From positions 50,935,405 through 50,999,404 of the forward strand of contig CM043962.1 of NCBI GenBank assembly GCA_014529385.2: a stretch of 64,000 bases of DNA. Direction: 5' to 3'. The position numbers were made by a program, and so were the translations under genes. The stretch is from Adiantum capillus-veneris. Taxonomy: Eukaryota; Streptophyta; Polypodiopsida; Polypodiales; Pteridaceae. Under the pieces are notes generated by a model. The model ran no database searches. It had not been told where the DNA came from and was given only the letters and a program-made list of their open reading frames with translations. Shown here in pieces: positions 55,691 to 64,000 of this stretch. The stretch's first letter is position 1; each line of letters begins with the position of its first letter.

Positions 55691-55896
55691 TGAATGAAAC
55701 CAAAACTATGTGTATCGGCTACCTACATGGATGTTCCTCACTTTCTCATCGTTCAAGTCTCAAGGATGGGACTTTCATGCACCTCTTGCTTATAACTAAT
55801 GTCATAGTTACTTTGATGGCCCCTTTCATATTGATACAACTTCATCATGCTCTCTTTCTAATGCACGTGATTTGCGAGGTGCCGGGGAGGAGGTGC

Positions 55897-55898
<2 letters not shown>

Positions 55899-55949
<51 letters not shown>
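55899..55949. repeat. (GA)25 microsatellite
   Basis: Fifty-one bases of GA, 120 bp left of the chromovirus. Confidence 0.97.
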
Positions 55950-55954
<5 letters not shown>

Positions 55955-56068
55955 TTAAGTGGGTGCAATAGGAGGGCATTGCCAAGATGTTAATTCTATT
56001 TTTACATCTGTCGATAAAGTTGTGAAGTTTATCAGAGGGACTAAGGGTCTCTATCGCCAGAGTTAGCC

Positions 56069-57546
56069 TGTCACCAGCGTGTGACTACTATCTATCCTTT
56101 TTGTTGATTTCTTTCTTATTATCTATTTGCTTTCACTTTTTGGAAACACCCCTCGGGAAATCTAACTGCCCTGCATTGCATAGCTAGTGTGGAACTGTCC
56201 AGAGGGAGTCCGGGCTTGAGGGCAAGAGAGCACTAAGGTTGGACAAGGACTATGGTTAGCCAAGTGGGGTCATTGACTAGCCAAAGTGGAATCCTTTGCT
56301 ACAGAGGCTACATTTCAGTTCTGGATGTGGCCGCAGTGTACAAAGAGGGTCGGATGACCTAGAAAGATACAATGGCAGCATCTCCTAAAATTTAGGGAAC
56401 TGCTATTTTGGGACCTGAAAATGTCTTCGCGTCATTACGTGCAGTTTGACATGGGGATCATTTTGTTACTCTGTGGCCAAGTCAACAGAGGCTGCAGGTG
56501 AGATATTTTTAGACCCGAGGGTCTAAAGCGGGAAAATGCACAAATGAGTGACACTTGGCACTTTGAGGCCAGTTTACTACTTATAGAGAAGGCAAAAACG
56601 TGATTTATAGCTGGGAGGCTCATTTTGCAAGTCTCTGTCACAGGTTAAGAGCTATGGAGTGCTTGCTTTCCCTCCTATGTACAGTGCGGTGCCAGGAGTG
56701 ATGCCCTGCACGCTACGCACTGCCCTCTCTCTCCCCTTTGGCAGTATGTTATGCCCCTCTAGTGGGCTCTTCATTTGACCAATGTACAGTTGTGTGGGTT
56801 CATGCGCGATTGCCGAGGCAAGAGCCTCTTGCACAGGTACTGGATTAGCTAGCGGCTAATCCCCCCGCAGGTACAGGTGAATTCGGAGAGGTTTCACGCC
56901 AGAAATCTCGTCCGATTCAAAGGGCAAGTAGCCCTACAGGTGCGGGAGCTCGAGGACTTGCTACGGATGCGACCGGCACGCGAAACGGAGCCCGAAACAG
57001 TGAATTACAGCCTGCTGTGTATTTTTGCAGGTTTAGGGTTTTGGCCCTAAACGGACCCTAATACCCCCAGGAGGTTCGGGGATGCAAGGGGACCGCTGTA
57101 CAGGTGATCTGGCGCATTTTCAGGGCTGAAAACAGAGAATTCAGCGTGCTGCAGATTCTCGCCAGGTTTTGCAAAGTGCCCGTATGCGTTGGGAAAGTCG
57201 TTTAATGCGTGGGAATACTGACCGTGAAGGGTTCTAGTACAGTTATGCTGCCGAAATCGGGCTGGAACAGTGGAAATTCAGTCGAGTTTGTGCGGGGCAG
57301 CTTGTAAGGAACCACAACGTTTATTCCCTCTTTTGAACAATAAAGAAATACCGAAAGGGGCGCCTAAGTTAGGGGCCAATCTGGTGTCCGTCTACTTATA
57401 CAGGTGCAATCTAGCAGCCTGTATCCCTCTCCCCTTTGTTGTGTCTTGAAAGTACAGGTAAAATAGACGACTAATAATGGGTGAAAGCTAAATCAAGGTT
57501 TAAAGTAAAGTCTACCGCCCTTTTTGGATTGAACAGGCCGGTTACA
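56069..57546 (+). repeat. 5' LTR of chromovirus
   Basis: Starts TGTCACCAGCGTGTGAC and ends GGCCGGTTACA. The start contains the inverted pair GTCAC..GTGAC around CAGCGT. Length is fixed by the primer site that follows directly. Confidence 0.88.
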
Positions 57547-57565
57547 TGGTTCCATCGACGGGATT
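57547..57565 (+). promoter_or_regulatory. Primer binding site, tRNA not assigned
   Basis: TGGTTCCATCGACGGGATT directly follows the LTR. Its complement ends CCCGTCGATGGAACCA, which fits the last 19 bases of a tRNA (T-loop end, T-stem, acceptor stem, discriminator, CCA). It is not the initiator-Met site used by the copia elements nearby. I cannot say which tRNA. Confidence 0.6.
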
Positions 57566-57654
57566 AAATCACTTTTTCCCATAGAAGTGAGCCTTGGTCA
57601 GTTTTGGACTTGAAGACACAGGGGATCATAAACCAGACACATGGAATTGCAATT

Positions 57655-60600
57655 ATGGCTGACAGACCAGATGATGTGACTGAAGAGGTTTCCTCTTCAC
57701 AGGGTCAACAGACACATGAAGTGGGTGAGTCGTCAAGACCACCACAGACAGATGACGATATATTCAGGACCCAGTTGGCTACTGCTGTGGCTATGTTCAC
57801 ACAAGTAATGCAGAATCCGAGGTTTTTAGCCTTTCTGCAACCTCCTGTTCCGTCTCAGCAAGTTGGGTCACTGGATCATATTCAAAAGCCTGTTAAGGCT
57901 CGAGCACAGGTGATTCATACCGCACAGTCAATGGAAACACCTGTACACTTGACGGAGAACATGCAGTCTCCACAACCTATGCCTAAGGTGCAAGAACAAG
58001 TGGCTGAGATGCCAGTCTTTCAAGCTGTACCAGTTCAGCCCGCCACCTTTCAGCAGCCTATAGCTGGTTCTAATGGGCAGGGAAGCAACCTACAGGCTAT
58101 GCAACAGGTCTTCCCACCACCTTCAGTACACCCTGGCTATTTTGGAGGTGGATCCGTATTCCAGAGCATGGCTGGTCATGCACCTGGAAATCAGTTTTAC
58201 ACGCCAGGAACAGTGTTTGGCGGTGCTCAAACGATGATGCCTAACCCCATGTATGGTGTCACAGGCATGCTACCAGGGTTTCAGAGCACTCAGGGCCAAT
58301 TTGGGATGCCACAAGCAAATTTTGGTATGGCTGGAATTACAAATCAGCAGCCAAATATGGCATTTCCAGGTCAAGTTAATAGCGGCCAAGGAACACAGAT
58401 AAACCCTAATAGTGTTCCCATGTTTCAGTCACTTCCATATGACAATTTAACGCCGCTGGAGAGGCCAACTCCATACAAAGAAGGTGGCAAAGGTGTGTCA
58501 TTCACAACCTTTACAGGGTTTGATGACAGGAAGAAGGCTCTTTCATTCCTCCAGCAGTTTGACAAGGCCTATGCAGGGGGAAATTTTACAGAGGCTTCAA
58601 AGGTCCGCAAGGCAGCCACTTTCTTGACAGGGAATGCGGGACAATGGTGGACAACTTTATTGCTTCAAGGGCAAGCTCCGTCCACATGGATTTACTTCAA
58701 GCAGATTTTTGCAGCAGCATGGTTATCTGATGACTTTGAAGCAGATGTCATGACAGAATGGCACCAGCTTAATGCTGCCACTTGCAGAAACCTCGATGAT
58801 TACAATCGGAAGTTTTGGAAAGCTCTACTTCCAGTAACTTCCTATAGGTTTGTGCCATTGACAGAACAGATTGAAAAATATTGTTGTGGCCTACCCAAAG
58901 GATTGAGAAAATACTGCACGAAGACAAAAGTCACTACTTTGACGCAGCTCATCGAGGTAGCAAACACTGGCAATGGTTTGCTCAAGGGAGAAGATTGTGA
59001 ATTTAACACTGGTGTCAAGGCAGGATCATGCAAGAAACATTCAGCCAAGAAGCACGTTCCCAATGAGGCTCCTAAAGGGACTCAGGAGTCAGCCAACGCA
59101 GGGAAAGACAAAGCTACGGCTGAATCAGAAAAAGGACCAGCAAAGAAATGGAAAAGACGTTTTCCTCGCAAGTCAGAAGAGCAAAAGAAGGTCCTGAGGA
59201 CAGAGAACAAATGCTTTATATGTGAGCAATTTGGCCACATTGCTTACAATTGTCCTACAAAGAAAAGGCCAGCTGATTCTGATGACAAGGAAGACAAGAA
59301 AGGAAAGAAGCCCATGGCTGGTCTAGTGCCAGATATGGTGGGCGACAAGCCAAATTCAGATGCAAGTGAGCTTTGCAGAGCATGGGGAAAGGTCAGGGAT
59401 CAAACAGTGCTTATCTTCTTTGATCCAGGTGCCAAAGCCAACTTTATTTCCCCAGAATTGGCTTCAAAGTTGGGAATCAGACCTGAAGAGATGGGGTATA
59501 CAGCAGAGGCAGGTTTGGCATGTCCTGGCCATACAGAGGCTGTGACACCCATCATTGGAAAGTTGCGTCTACATATCCAGTCCTATGTAGATGCTGAAGA
59601 ATTTTACATCATGTCACTGGACGGATGTGATGTGTTGTTAGGTATTCCTTGGTTGTTTCGTGTACAGGGAATCATGGATGCCTACAACAAAAAGATCACT
59701 GTACAGAGCAGGGGAAAGACTCACATTCTGGATGTAAAGCTTAAAGGGGAGTCTATTCCTACTGTATCAGCTTCTGCTATTACTTCTGTAATGAAAAAGC
59801 ATCTTTCTGCGTACTTGGTTTTTGCACGTGAAGTGTCAGATTGTGATGAATCAAATTTATGTGTGCTAGATAAAGAAAGGTCAATGTTTTTACAACAGTA
59901 TAGTGACTGTTTTTCTGATTCATTACCATCTCAATTACCGCCAGAGAGACCCGAGGATCATGCGATAGATTTGGTGCTAGGCAGTAGCCCACCAAATAAG
60001 CCTCCGTACAGGGTTAGTGCGGCTCAGCAGAAAGAGATAATGGGCCAAGTACATGAGCTGTTAGAAAAGGGGCTGATTCAGCCCAGTTCATCTCCATTCT
60101 GTTCTCCAGTGTTGTTGGTGCAGAAAAAGGATGGCTCATGGCGTATGTGCATCGACTACCGTGCACTGAACAAGAATACCATCAAGAATAGGTTCCCTAT
60201 ACCTAGAATTGATGATATTATGGACAAATTAGAAGGAGCAGCTATGTTTAGCAGGATAGATCTAAAGAGTGGGTACCATCAGATCCGCATTAGATCAGAG
60301 GATGTGCACAAGACTGCTTTTAGAACAACGTTTGGCCTTTACGAATTTTTAGTGATGCCCTTTGGTCTCACAAATGCTCCTGCTACGTTCAATAGGATGA
60401 TGGACAGAATTTTCCGTCCACACCAGCAGTTTGTTGGTACATTCTTTGATGACATGATAGTCTACTCAAAGAATGAAGAGGAGCATAGGCATCACTTGGC
60501 CATTGTGTTCAAAGAGTTACGCAGTCATAGGTTGCTCATCAATGCAAAGAAAAGTGAGTTTTTTCTGGAAGAGATTCCCTTTCTGGGACACATTGTCTCA

Positions 60601-62718
60601 AAGGATGGTGTTAGAATGGATCCTGCAAAAGTTGAAGCGATCAAGTCATGGCCAAATTTGAAGACGGTGCATGATGTCCGAAGCTTTTTGGGACTATGCT
60701 CCTATTACAGAAGGTTTATCCGAAATTTCGCTGAGATTGCTTCACCTTTACATGCTCTTCAAAAGAAGGCAGTCACCTTCAGATGGACACAAAAAGAGAT
60801 TTCAGCTTTTAATCTCTTAAAGGAAAAGATGACTTCAGATCCAGTCATTGTGTTGCCAGATCTTAGGAAGTCATTTGTGGTCCAGTGTGATGCCTGCGGT
60901 AGTAGCATTGGTGCACTGCTAATGCAAGATGGCAGGGTAGTAGCCTATGAGAGCAGAATTTTGCAAGGGCCAGAGATGACCATGCAGGTCTACGAGAAAG
61001 AGTTACTGGCTGTGATTCATGCGCTCTTAAGTTGGAAACACTACCTGCTAGGTGCAGATTTCGTTGTCCAAACGGATCATCAGACCTTGCGATACTTCTT
61101 GACACAAACAAAGTTATCTGAGAAGCATATGCGATGGGCAAATATCTTGTCCATGTTCCATTTTCAGATTGTGCATGTGGAAGGCAAGAAGAACGTTGTG
61201 GCTGATGCCTTGTCAAGGAAGCCACAAATTTCAGCTGTGTCAATTCCTTATCATCATGAACTTGCTGATATGAGAGACCAATATGCAAATGATGAAGATT
61301 TTGCAAGGGTCTTCGAGCAGCTAATGGATGGACAACGTCATGAATACTATCTTCTTAAAGACGGGTTCATGATGATGCATGGCAGATTGTGTGTCACAAA
61401 GCCATTGCGACGCAAAGTTATGGAAGAGAGTCATGTCCCACCGTATGCAGGGCATCGTGGTATCGATGCTACAGTTAAAGCGGTTGAGACATTCTTCTAC
61501 TGGCCTACATTGAGAAGGGATGTGGATGCCTTTGTGCGAGAATGCCTAATATGCCAAAAGGTCAAGTTTGACAGGCAAAAGGCACCAGGAATATTGCAAC
61601 CACTACCTATTCCAGATAAACCATGGGAAAGTATTGCTATGGATTTTACCTTTGATCTTCCGAGAACACAGACAGGAAACGATGGTATTTGGACCATTAT
61701 TTGCAGATTCAGCAAACAGGCTCATTTTATTCCTGTCAGGAAGAAGATAAAGCCAGATCAGATGGCACGCTTGTTTATGAGCAATATTTTCAAGTATCAT
61801 GGCATGCCACAGTCGATTGTTAGCGACCGTGATCCACGCATGACAAGTTTGTTCTGGAGAGGCTTGTTTGAGAATATGGGCACCACGCTCAAATTCTCTT
61901 CGTCATTTCATCCTCAAACAGATGGGCAGTTAGAAGAGGCAAATTCTACTGTCCTAGATCTGCTGAAGTGCTATGTGTCAGAGCATAAAGGAAAATGGGA
62001 GCAATATTTGCCATTGGTGGAGTATGCATACAATGATACAGTGCATTCATCAACTGGCAAGGCACCTTTTGAGATAGTTGAAGGTGGCAAGAAAGTTCCT
62101 CCCATACTGCATACAAAGGACAAGATATTTGAAGCAGATAAGTATGTTCAGGACATGGATGAAATGTACAAGAAGGTCAAAGTGGCCTTAGAAAGGACTC
62201 AGGCAAAGCAAAAGAAAGCAGCTGATCGTCACCGTCGTGAAGTGGTATATTCACTTGGTGATTGGATGCTTTTACGCTTTGAAAAGGCAAGGTTAAAGAA
62301 GATGAAGGGCAAGGAAAGACTGTTTCCAAAGCTCAGCATGCGTTACTATGGGCCTTTTCAAGTATGCGACATAATCAGTGATGTTGCATATAGGCTGAAA
62401 TTGCCTGACAGTTGGAAGATTCACAATGCGTTTCATGTTAGTCTTCTCAGACCCTATGTGGGTGATGTGCCAGAAGATATGCCAGGTGAAGATCAGCCGG
62501 AAGTCGAGGAACTTGACGAGATCTTGGTCCCTGAACAGATTTTGGCACACAAAGAAAGGAAAGTGAAAGGCAAGGTTGCTAGGCGTTACTTGGTAAAGTT
62601 CAGAAACTATCCACCAATGGATGCTAAGTGGATGGGAGAAGGTGAACTTGCAGAGTCACCAACTGTGTTATCCCTTTACCTTGAAGCCTTCGATTTGCAA
62701 CCTACCTTGACCCCTTGA
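57655..62718 (+). CDS. Chromovirus gag-pol polyprotein, intact
   Basis: ATG at 57655 (MADRPDDVTEEV) is preferred to the earlier non-ATG opening at 57604; this gives 1,687 residues. Gln/Pro/Met-rich N-terminus; gag core about residues 280-440 (GQWWTTLLLQ); CCHC knuckle CFICEQFGHIAYNC at 520-533; retropepsin with Asp590 in FFDPGAKANF; RT about 785-1000 with FFDDMIVYS (Asp932/933); RNase H starting at Asp1079 (QCDACGSS); integrase zinc finger HVPPYAGHRG..CLICQ from His1260; core Asp1330, Asp1391, Glu1427 (DD35E); chromodomain-like end about 1620-1680 (ARRYLVKFRNYPPMDAKWMG). All domains are open in one frame. The protein would copy the element RNA in virus-like particles and insert the DNA; the chromodomain probably guides it to marked chromatin. 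Oddity: DPGA in place of the usual D-S/T-GA. Confidence 0.95.
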   Translation: MADRPDDVTEEVSSSQGQQTHEVGESSRPPQTDDDIFRTQLATAVAMFTQVMQNPRFLAFLQPPVPSQQVGSLDHIQKPVKARAQVIHTAQSMETPVHLTENMQSPQPMPKVQEQVAEMPVFQAVPVQPATFQQPIAGSNGQGSNLQAMQQVFPPPSVHPGYFGGGSVFQSMAGHAPGNQFYTPGTVFGGAQTMMPNPMYGVTGMLPGFQSTQGQFGMPQANFGMAGITNQQPNMAFPGQVNSGQGTQINPNSVPMFQSLPYDNLTPLERPTPYKEGGKGVSFTTFTGFDDRKKALSFLQQFDKAYAGGNFTEASKVRKAATFLTGNAGQWWTTLLLQGQAPSTWIYFKQIFAAAWLSDDFEADVMTEWHQLNAATCRNLDDYNRKFWKALLPVTSYRFVPLTEQIEKYCCGLPKGLRKYCTKTKVTTLTQLIEVANTGNGLLKGEDCEFNTGVKAGSCKKHSAKKHVPNEAPKGTQESANAGKDKATAESEKGPAKKWKRRFPRKSEEQKKVLRTENKCFICEQFGHIAYNCPTKKRPADSDDKEDKKGKKPMAGLVPDMVGDKPNSDASELCRAWGKVRDQTVLIFFDPGAKANFISPELASKLGIRPEEMGYTAEAGLACPGHTEAVTPIIGKLRLHIQSYVDAEEFYIMSLDGCDVLLGIPWLFRVQGIMDAYNKKITVQSRGKTHILDVKLKGESIPTVSASAITSVMKKHLSAYLVFAREVSDCDESNLCVLDKERSMFLQQYSDCFSDSLPSQLPPERPEDHAIDLVLGSSPPNKPPYRVSAAQQKEIMGQVHELLEKGLIQPSSSPFCSPVLLVQKKDGSWRMCIDYRALNKNTIKNRFPIPRIDDIMDKLEGAAMFSRIDLKSGYHQIRIRSEDVHKTAFRTTFGLYEFLVMPFGLTNAPATFNRMMDRIFRPHQQFVGTFFDDMIVYSKNEEEHRHHLAIVFKELRSHRLLINAKKSEFFLEEIPFLGHIVSKDGVRMDPAKVEAIKSWPNLKTVHDVRSFLGLCSYYRRFIRNFAEIASPLHALQKKAVTFRWTQKEISAFNLLKEKMTSDPVIVLPDLRKSFVVQCDACGSSIGALLMQDGRVVAYESRILQGPEMTMQVYEKELLAVIHALLSWKHYLLGADFVVQTDHQTLRYFLTQTKLSEKHMRWANILSMFHFQIVHVEGKKNVVADALSRKPQISAVSIPYHHELADMRDQYANDEDFARVFEQLMDGQRHEYYLLKDGFMMMHGRLCVTKPLRRKVMEESHVPPYAGHRGIDATVKAVETFFYWPTLRRDVDAFVRECLICQKVKFDRQKAPGILQPLPIPDKPWESIAMDFTFDLPRTQTGNDGIWTIICRFSKQAHFIPVRKKIKPDQMARLFMSNIFKYHGMPQSIVSDRDPRMTSLFWRGLFENMGTTLKFSSSFHPQTDGQLEEANSTVLDLLKCYVSEHKGKWEQYLPLVEYAYNDTVHSSTGKAPFEIVEGGKKVPPILHTKDKIFEADKYVQDMDEMYKKVKVALERTQAKQKKAADRHRREVVYSLGDWMLLRFEKARLKKMKGKERLFPKLSMRYYGPFQVCDIISDVAYRLKLPDSWKIHNAFHVSLLRPYVGDVPEDMPGEDQPEVEELDEILVPEQILAHKERKVKGKVARRYLVKFRNYPPMDAKWMGEGELAESPTVLSLYLEAFDLQPTLTP

Positions 62719-63291
62719 GTTTCAAAGCTACATGGATTGTCAGTGTGACAATGGTTTCTGAAACAAATGATGTACATGGTATTTAAAGTGAGCTCAAATC
62801 AAATACCTGTTACATGAATGTTAGAGCTGTACAGATTGTCAGTTTGGCAATTGCTCTTATGGAATGTCCAAAAGTTTGGTTAGTGCTATAGAAGTGAGTA
62901 TTTCTTGTCAGTTTGTCAAGGATACAGTGATTGCTTCTATTGAACAGTACATGTGTAACTGCATTCTTAAACTGTCGGTTTGGGTATGCTCGAAAGTGTT
63001 ACGGGATCCAACGTGTACTATAAGACAGTGGAAAAATGTGCAGCTACCATTTTGTCACTGGAAAGTTAGTGACTCAAACCAATGGCAGAGTGCGCAGCTA
63101 CCACTATGTCATTGGGACAGGGTTCACACGCAGGCAATACATGAGTCGACGAGGTGTTGAATACACCAGGGTTGACAATGAGCATGTATGTGTCGTATAT
63201 GTGTCGACAGGTGTTGAATACATCAGTGTTGACTAGGAGCATGTACGACATAGATGCAAACGAGGACGTTTGAGATTTCAAGAGGGGGGTA
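62719..63291 (+). other. 3' untranslated region and polypurine tract of chromovirus
   Basis: 573 bases between stop and 3' LTR with three internal near-repeats: a GTACAGATTGTCAGTKTG phrase, GCAGCTACCAYTWTGTCAYT twice (63043 and 63096), and GTGTTGAATACAYCAG plus GAGCATGTA twice (63155-63245). The segment ends TTTCAAGAGGGGGGTA, the plus-strand primer tract (63276-63291). Confidence 0.85.
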
Positions 63292-64000
63292 TGTCACCAG
63301 CGTGTGACTACTATCTATCCTTTTTGTTGATTTCTTTCTTATTATCTATTTACTTTCACTTTTTGGAAACACCCCTCGGGAAATCTAACTGCCCTGCATT
63401 GCATAGCTAGTGTGGAACTGTCCAGAGGGAGTCCGGGCTTGAGGGCAAGAGAGCACTAAGGTTGGACAAGGACTATGGTTAGCCAAGTGGGGTCATTGAC
63501 TAGCCAAAGTGGAATCCTTTGCTACAGAGGCTACATTTCAGTTCTGGATGTGGCCGCAGTGTACAAAGAGGGTCGGATGACCTAGAAAGATACAATGGCA
63601 GCATCTCCTAAAATTTAGGGAACTGCTATTTTGGGACCTGAAAATGTCTTCGCGTCATTACGTGCAGTTTGACATGGGGATCATTTTGTTACTCTGTGGC
63701 CAAGTCAACAGAGGCTGCAGGTGAGATATTTTTAGACCCGAGGGTCTAAAGCGGGAAAATGCACAAATGAGTGACACTTGGCACTTTGAGGCCAGTTTAC
63801 TACTTATAGAGAAGGCAAAAACGTGATTTATAGCTGGGAGGCTCATTTTGCAAGTCTCTGTCACAGGTTAAGAGCTATGGAGTGCTTGCTTTCCCTCCTA
63901 TGTACAGTGCGGTGCCAGGAGTGATGCCCTGCACGCTACGCACTGCCCTCTCTCTCCCCTTTGGCAGTATGTTATGCCCCTCTAGTGGGCTCTTCATTTG
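63292..64000 (+). repeat. 3' LTR of chromovirus (partial)
   Basis: First 709 of the expected 1,478 bases; the remainder is outside the window. Confidence 0.93.

Larger units (their letters stand above)
56069..64000 (+). mobile_element. Young, apparently intact Ty3/gypsy chromovirus (3' LTR cut by window end)
   Basis: 5' LTR 56069-57546 (1,478 bp, TG..CA), a primer site immediately after it, one uninterrupted 1,687-codon gag-pol frame, a G-rich tract at 63280-63290 and the start of the 3' LTR at 63292. The 709 bases of the 3' LTR in view match the 5' LTR with a single visible difference (G/A in TATTTRCTTTCAC, about 56129/63352). The order gag, protease, RT, RNase H, integrase, chromodomain defines a chromovirus. 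The left flank TAGCC should be repeated beyond the window if it inserted cleanly. Confidence 0.95.

Noticed and set aside
56435-56641. 68-codon minus-strand ORF identical to 63658-63864
   Set aside because: Both copies are simply the same part of the two LTRs; no evidence of a gene.
57604-57654. Extending the chromovirus polyprotein 17 codons upstream
   Set aside because: That extension starts at TTG; the first ATG in frame is at 57655 and gives a normal gag start.

Overview
The window looks like nuclear DNA from a land plant with a large, repeat-rich genome. The evidence is several lineages of plant LTR retrotransposons (Ty1/copia, a chromodomain Ty3/gypsy chromovirus, and a Tat-like gypsy with a second, archaeal-type RNase H), very long GA/TG microsatellites, and spliced gene fragments with GT..AG introns. 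The sequence alone does not identify the species; fern, lycophyte, bryophyte and gymnosperm all remain possible. No bacterial-style operons, tRNA, rRNA or CRISPR arrays were seen.

Layout. 1.6-6.2 kb: decayed Ty3/gypsy element on the minus strand. 6.4-12.6 kb: TG arrays, several ~50-145 bp tandem duplications, and exon-like minus-strand segments at 9.1-9.6 kb with good splice donors. 12.9-14.1 kb: a decayed minus-strand gene whose best part has a kinase/phosphotransferase-like catalytic loop (HxDxxxxN, then IDWG). 16.0-17.7 kb: a copia fragment and gypsy LTR debris. 19.3-21.1 kb: two exon-like minus-strand stretches of unknown gene(s). 22.7-29.2 kb: a gag-only element followed by a Tat-like gypsy with gag, RT, RNase H, second RNase H and integrase zinc finger, flanked by LTR copies; its protease region is missing beside an in-gag GA expansion. 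29.3-32.1 kb: mosaic, including a ~440-codon broken ORF I cannot assign. 32.15-35.8 kb: a second gag-only element related to the one at 22.7 kb. 36.30-41.48 kb: a complete copia element (227-bp LTRs) with one long gag-pol reading frame broken by five stops and one frameshift. 44.07-44.68 kb: the first two coding exons of a ubiquitin-conjugating enzyme (E2), the only host gene I identify with confidence. 46.55-54.3 kb: a minus-strand Tork-type copia whose 3' LTR has been entered by a non-autonomous LTR element (46,973-51,331, perfect 5-bp target duplication). 54.35-55.7 kb: minus-strand gypsy fragment. 56.07-64.0 kb: a very young, apparently intact chromovirus with a 1,687-residue uninterrupted polyprotein; its 3' LTR runs off the window.

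How it fits together. No pathway is encoded. The window is an E2 gene start in a retrotransposon landscape; if the rest of the E2 gene exists downstream, its second intron exceeds 19 kb and has absorbed at least four LTR elements. Autonomous elements (chromovirus, copia, Tat-like) coexist with gag-only partners that would need proteins supplied in trans.
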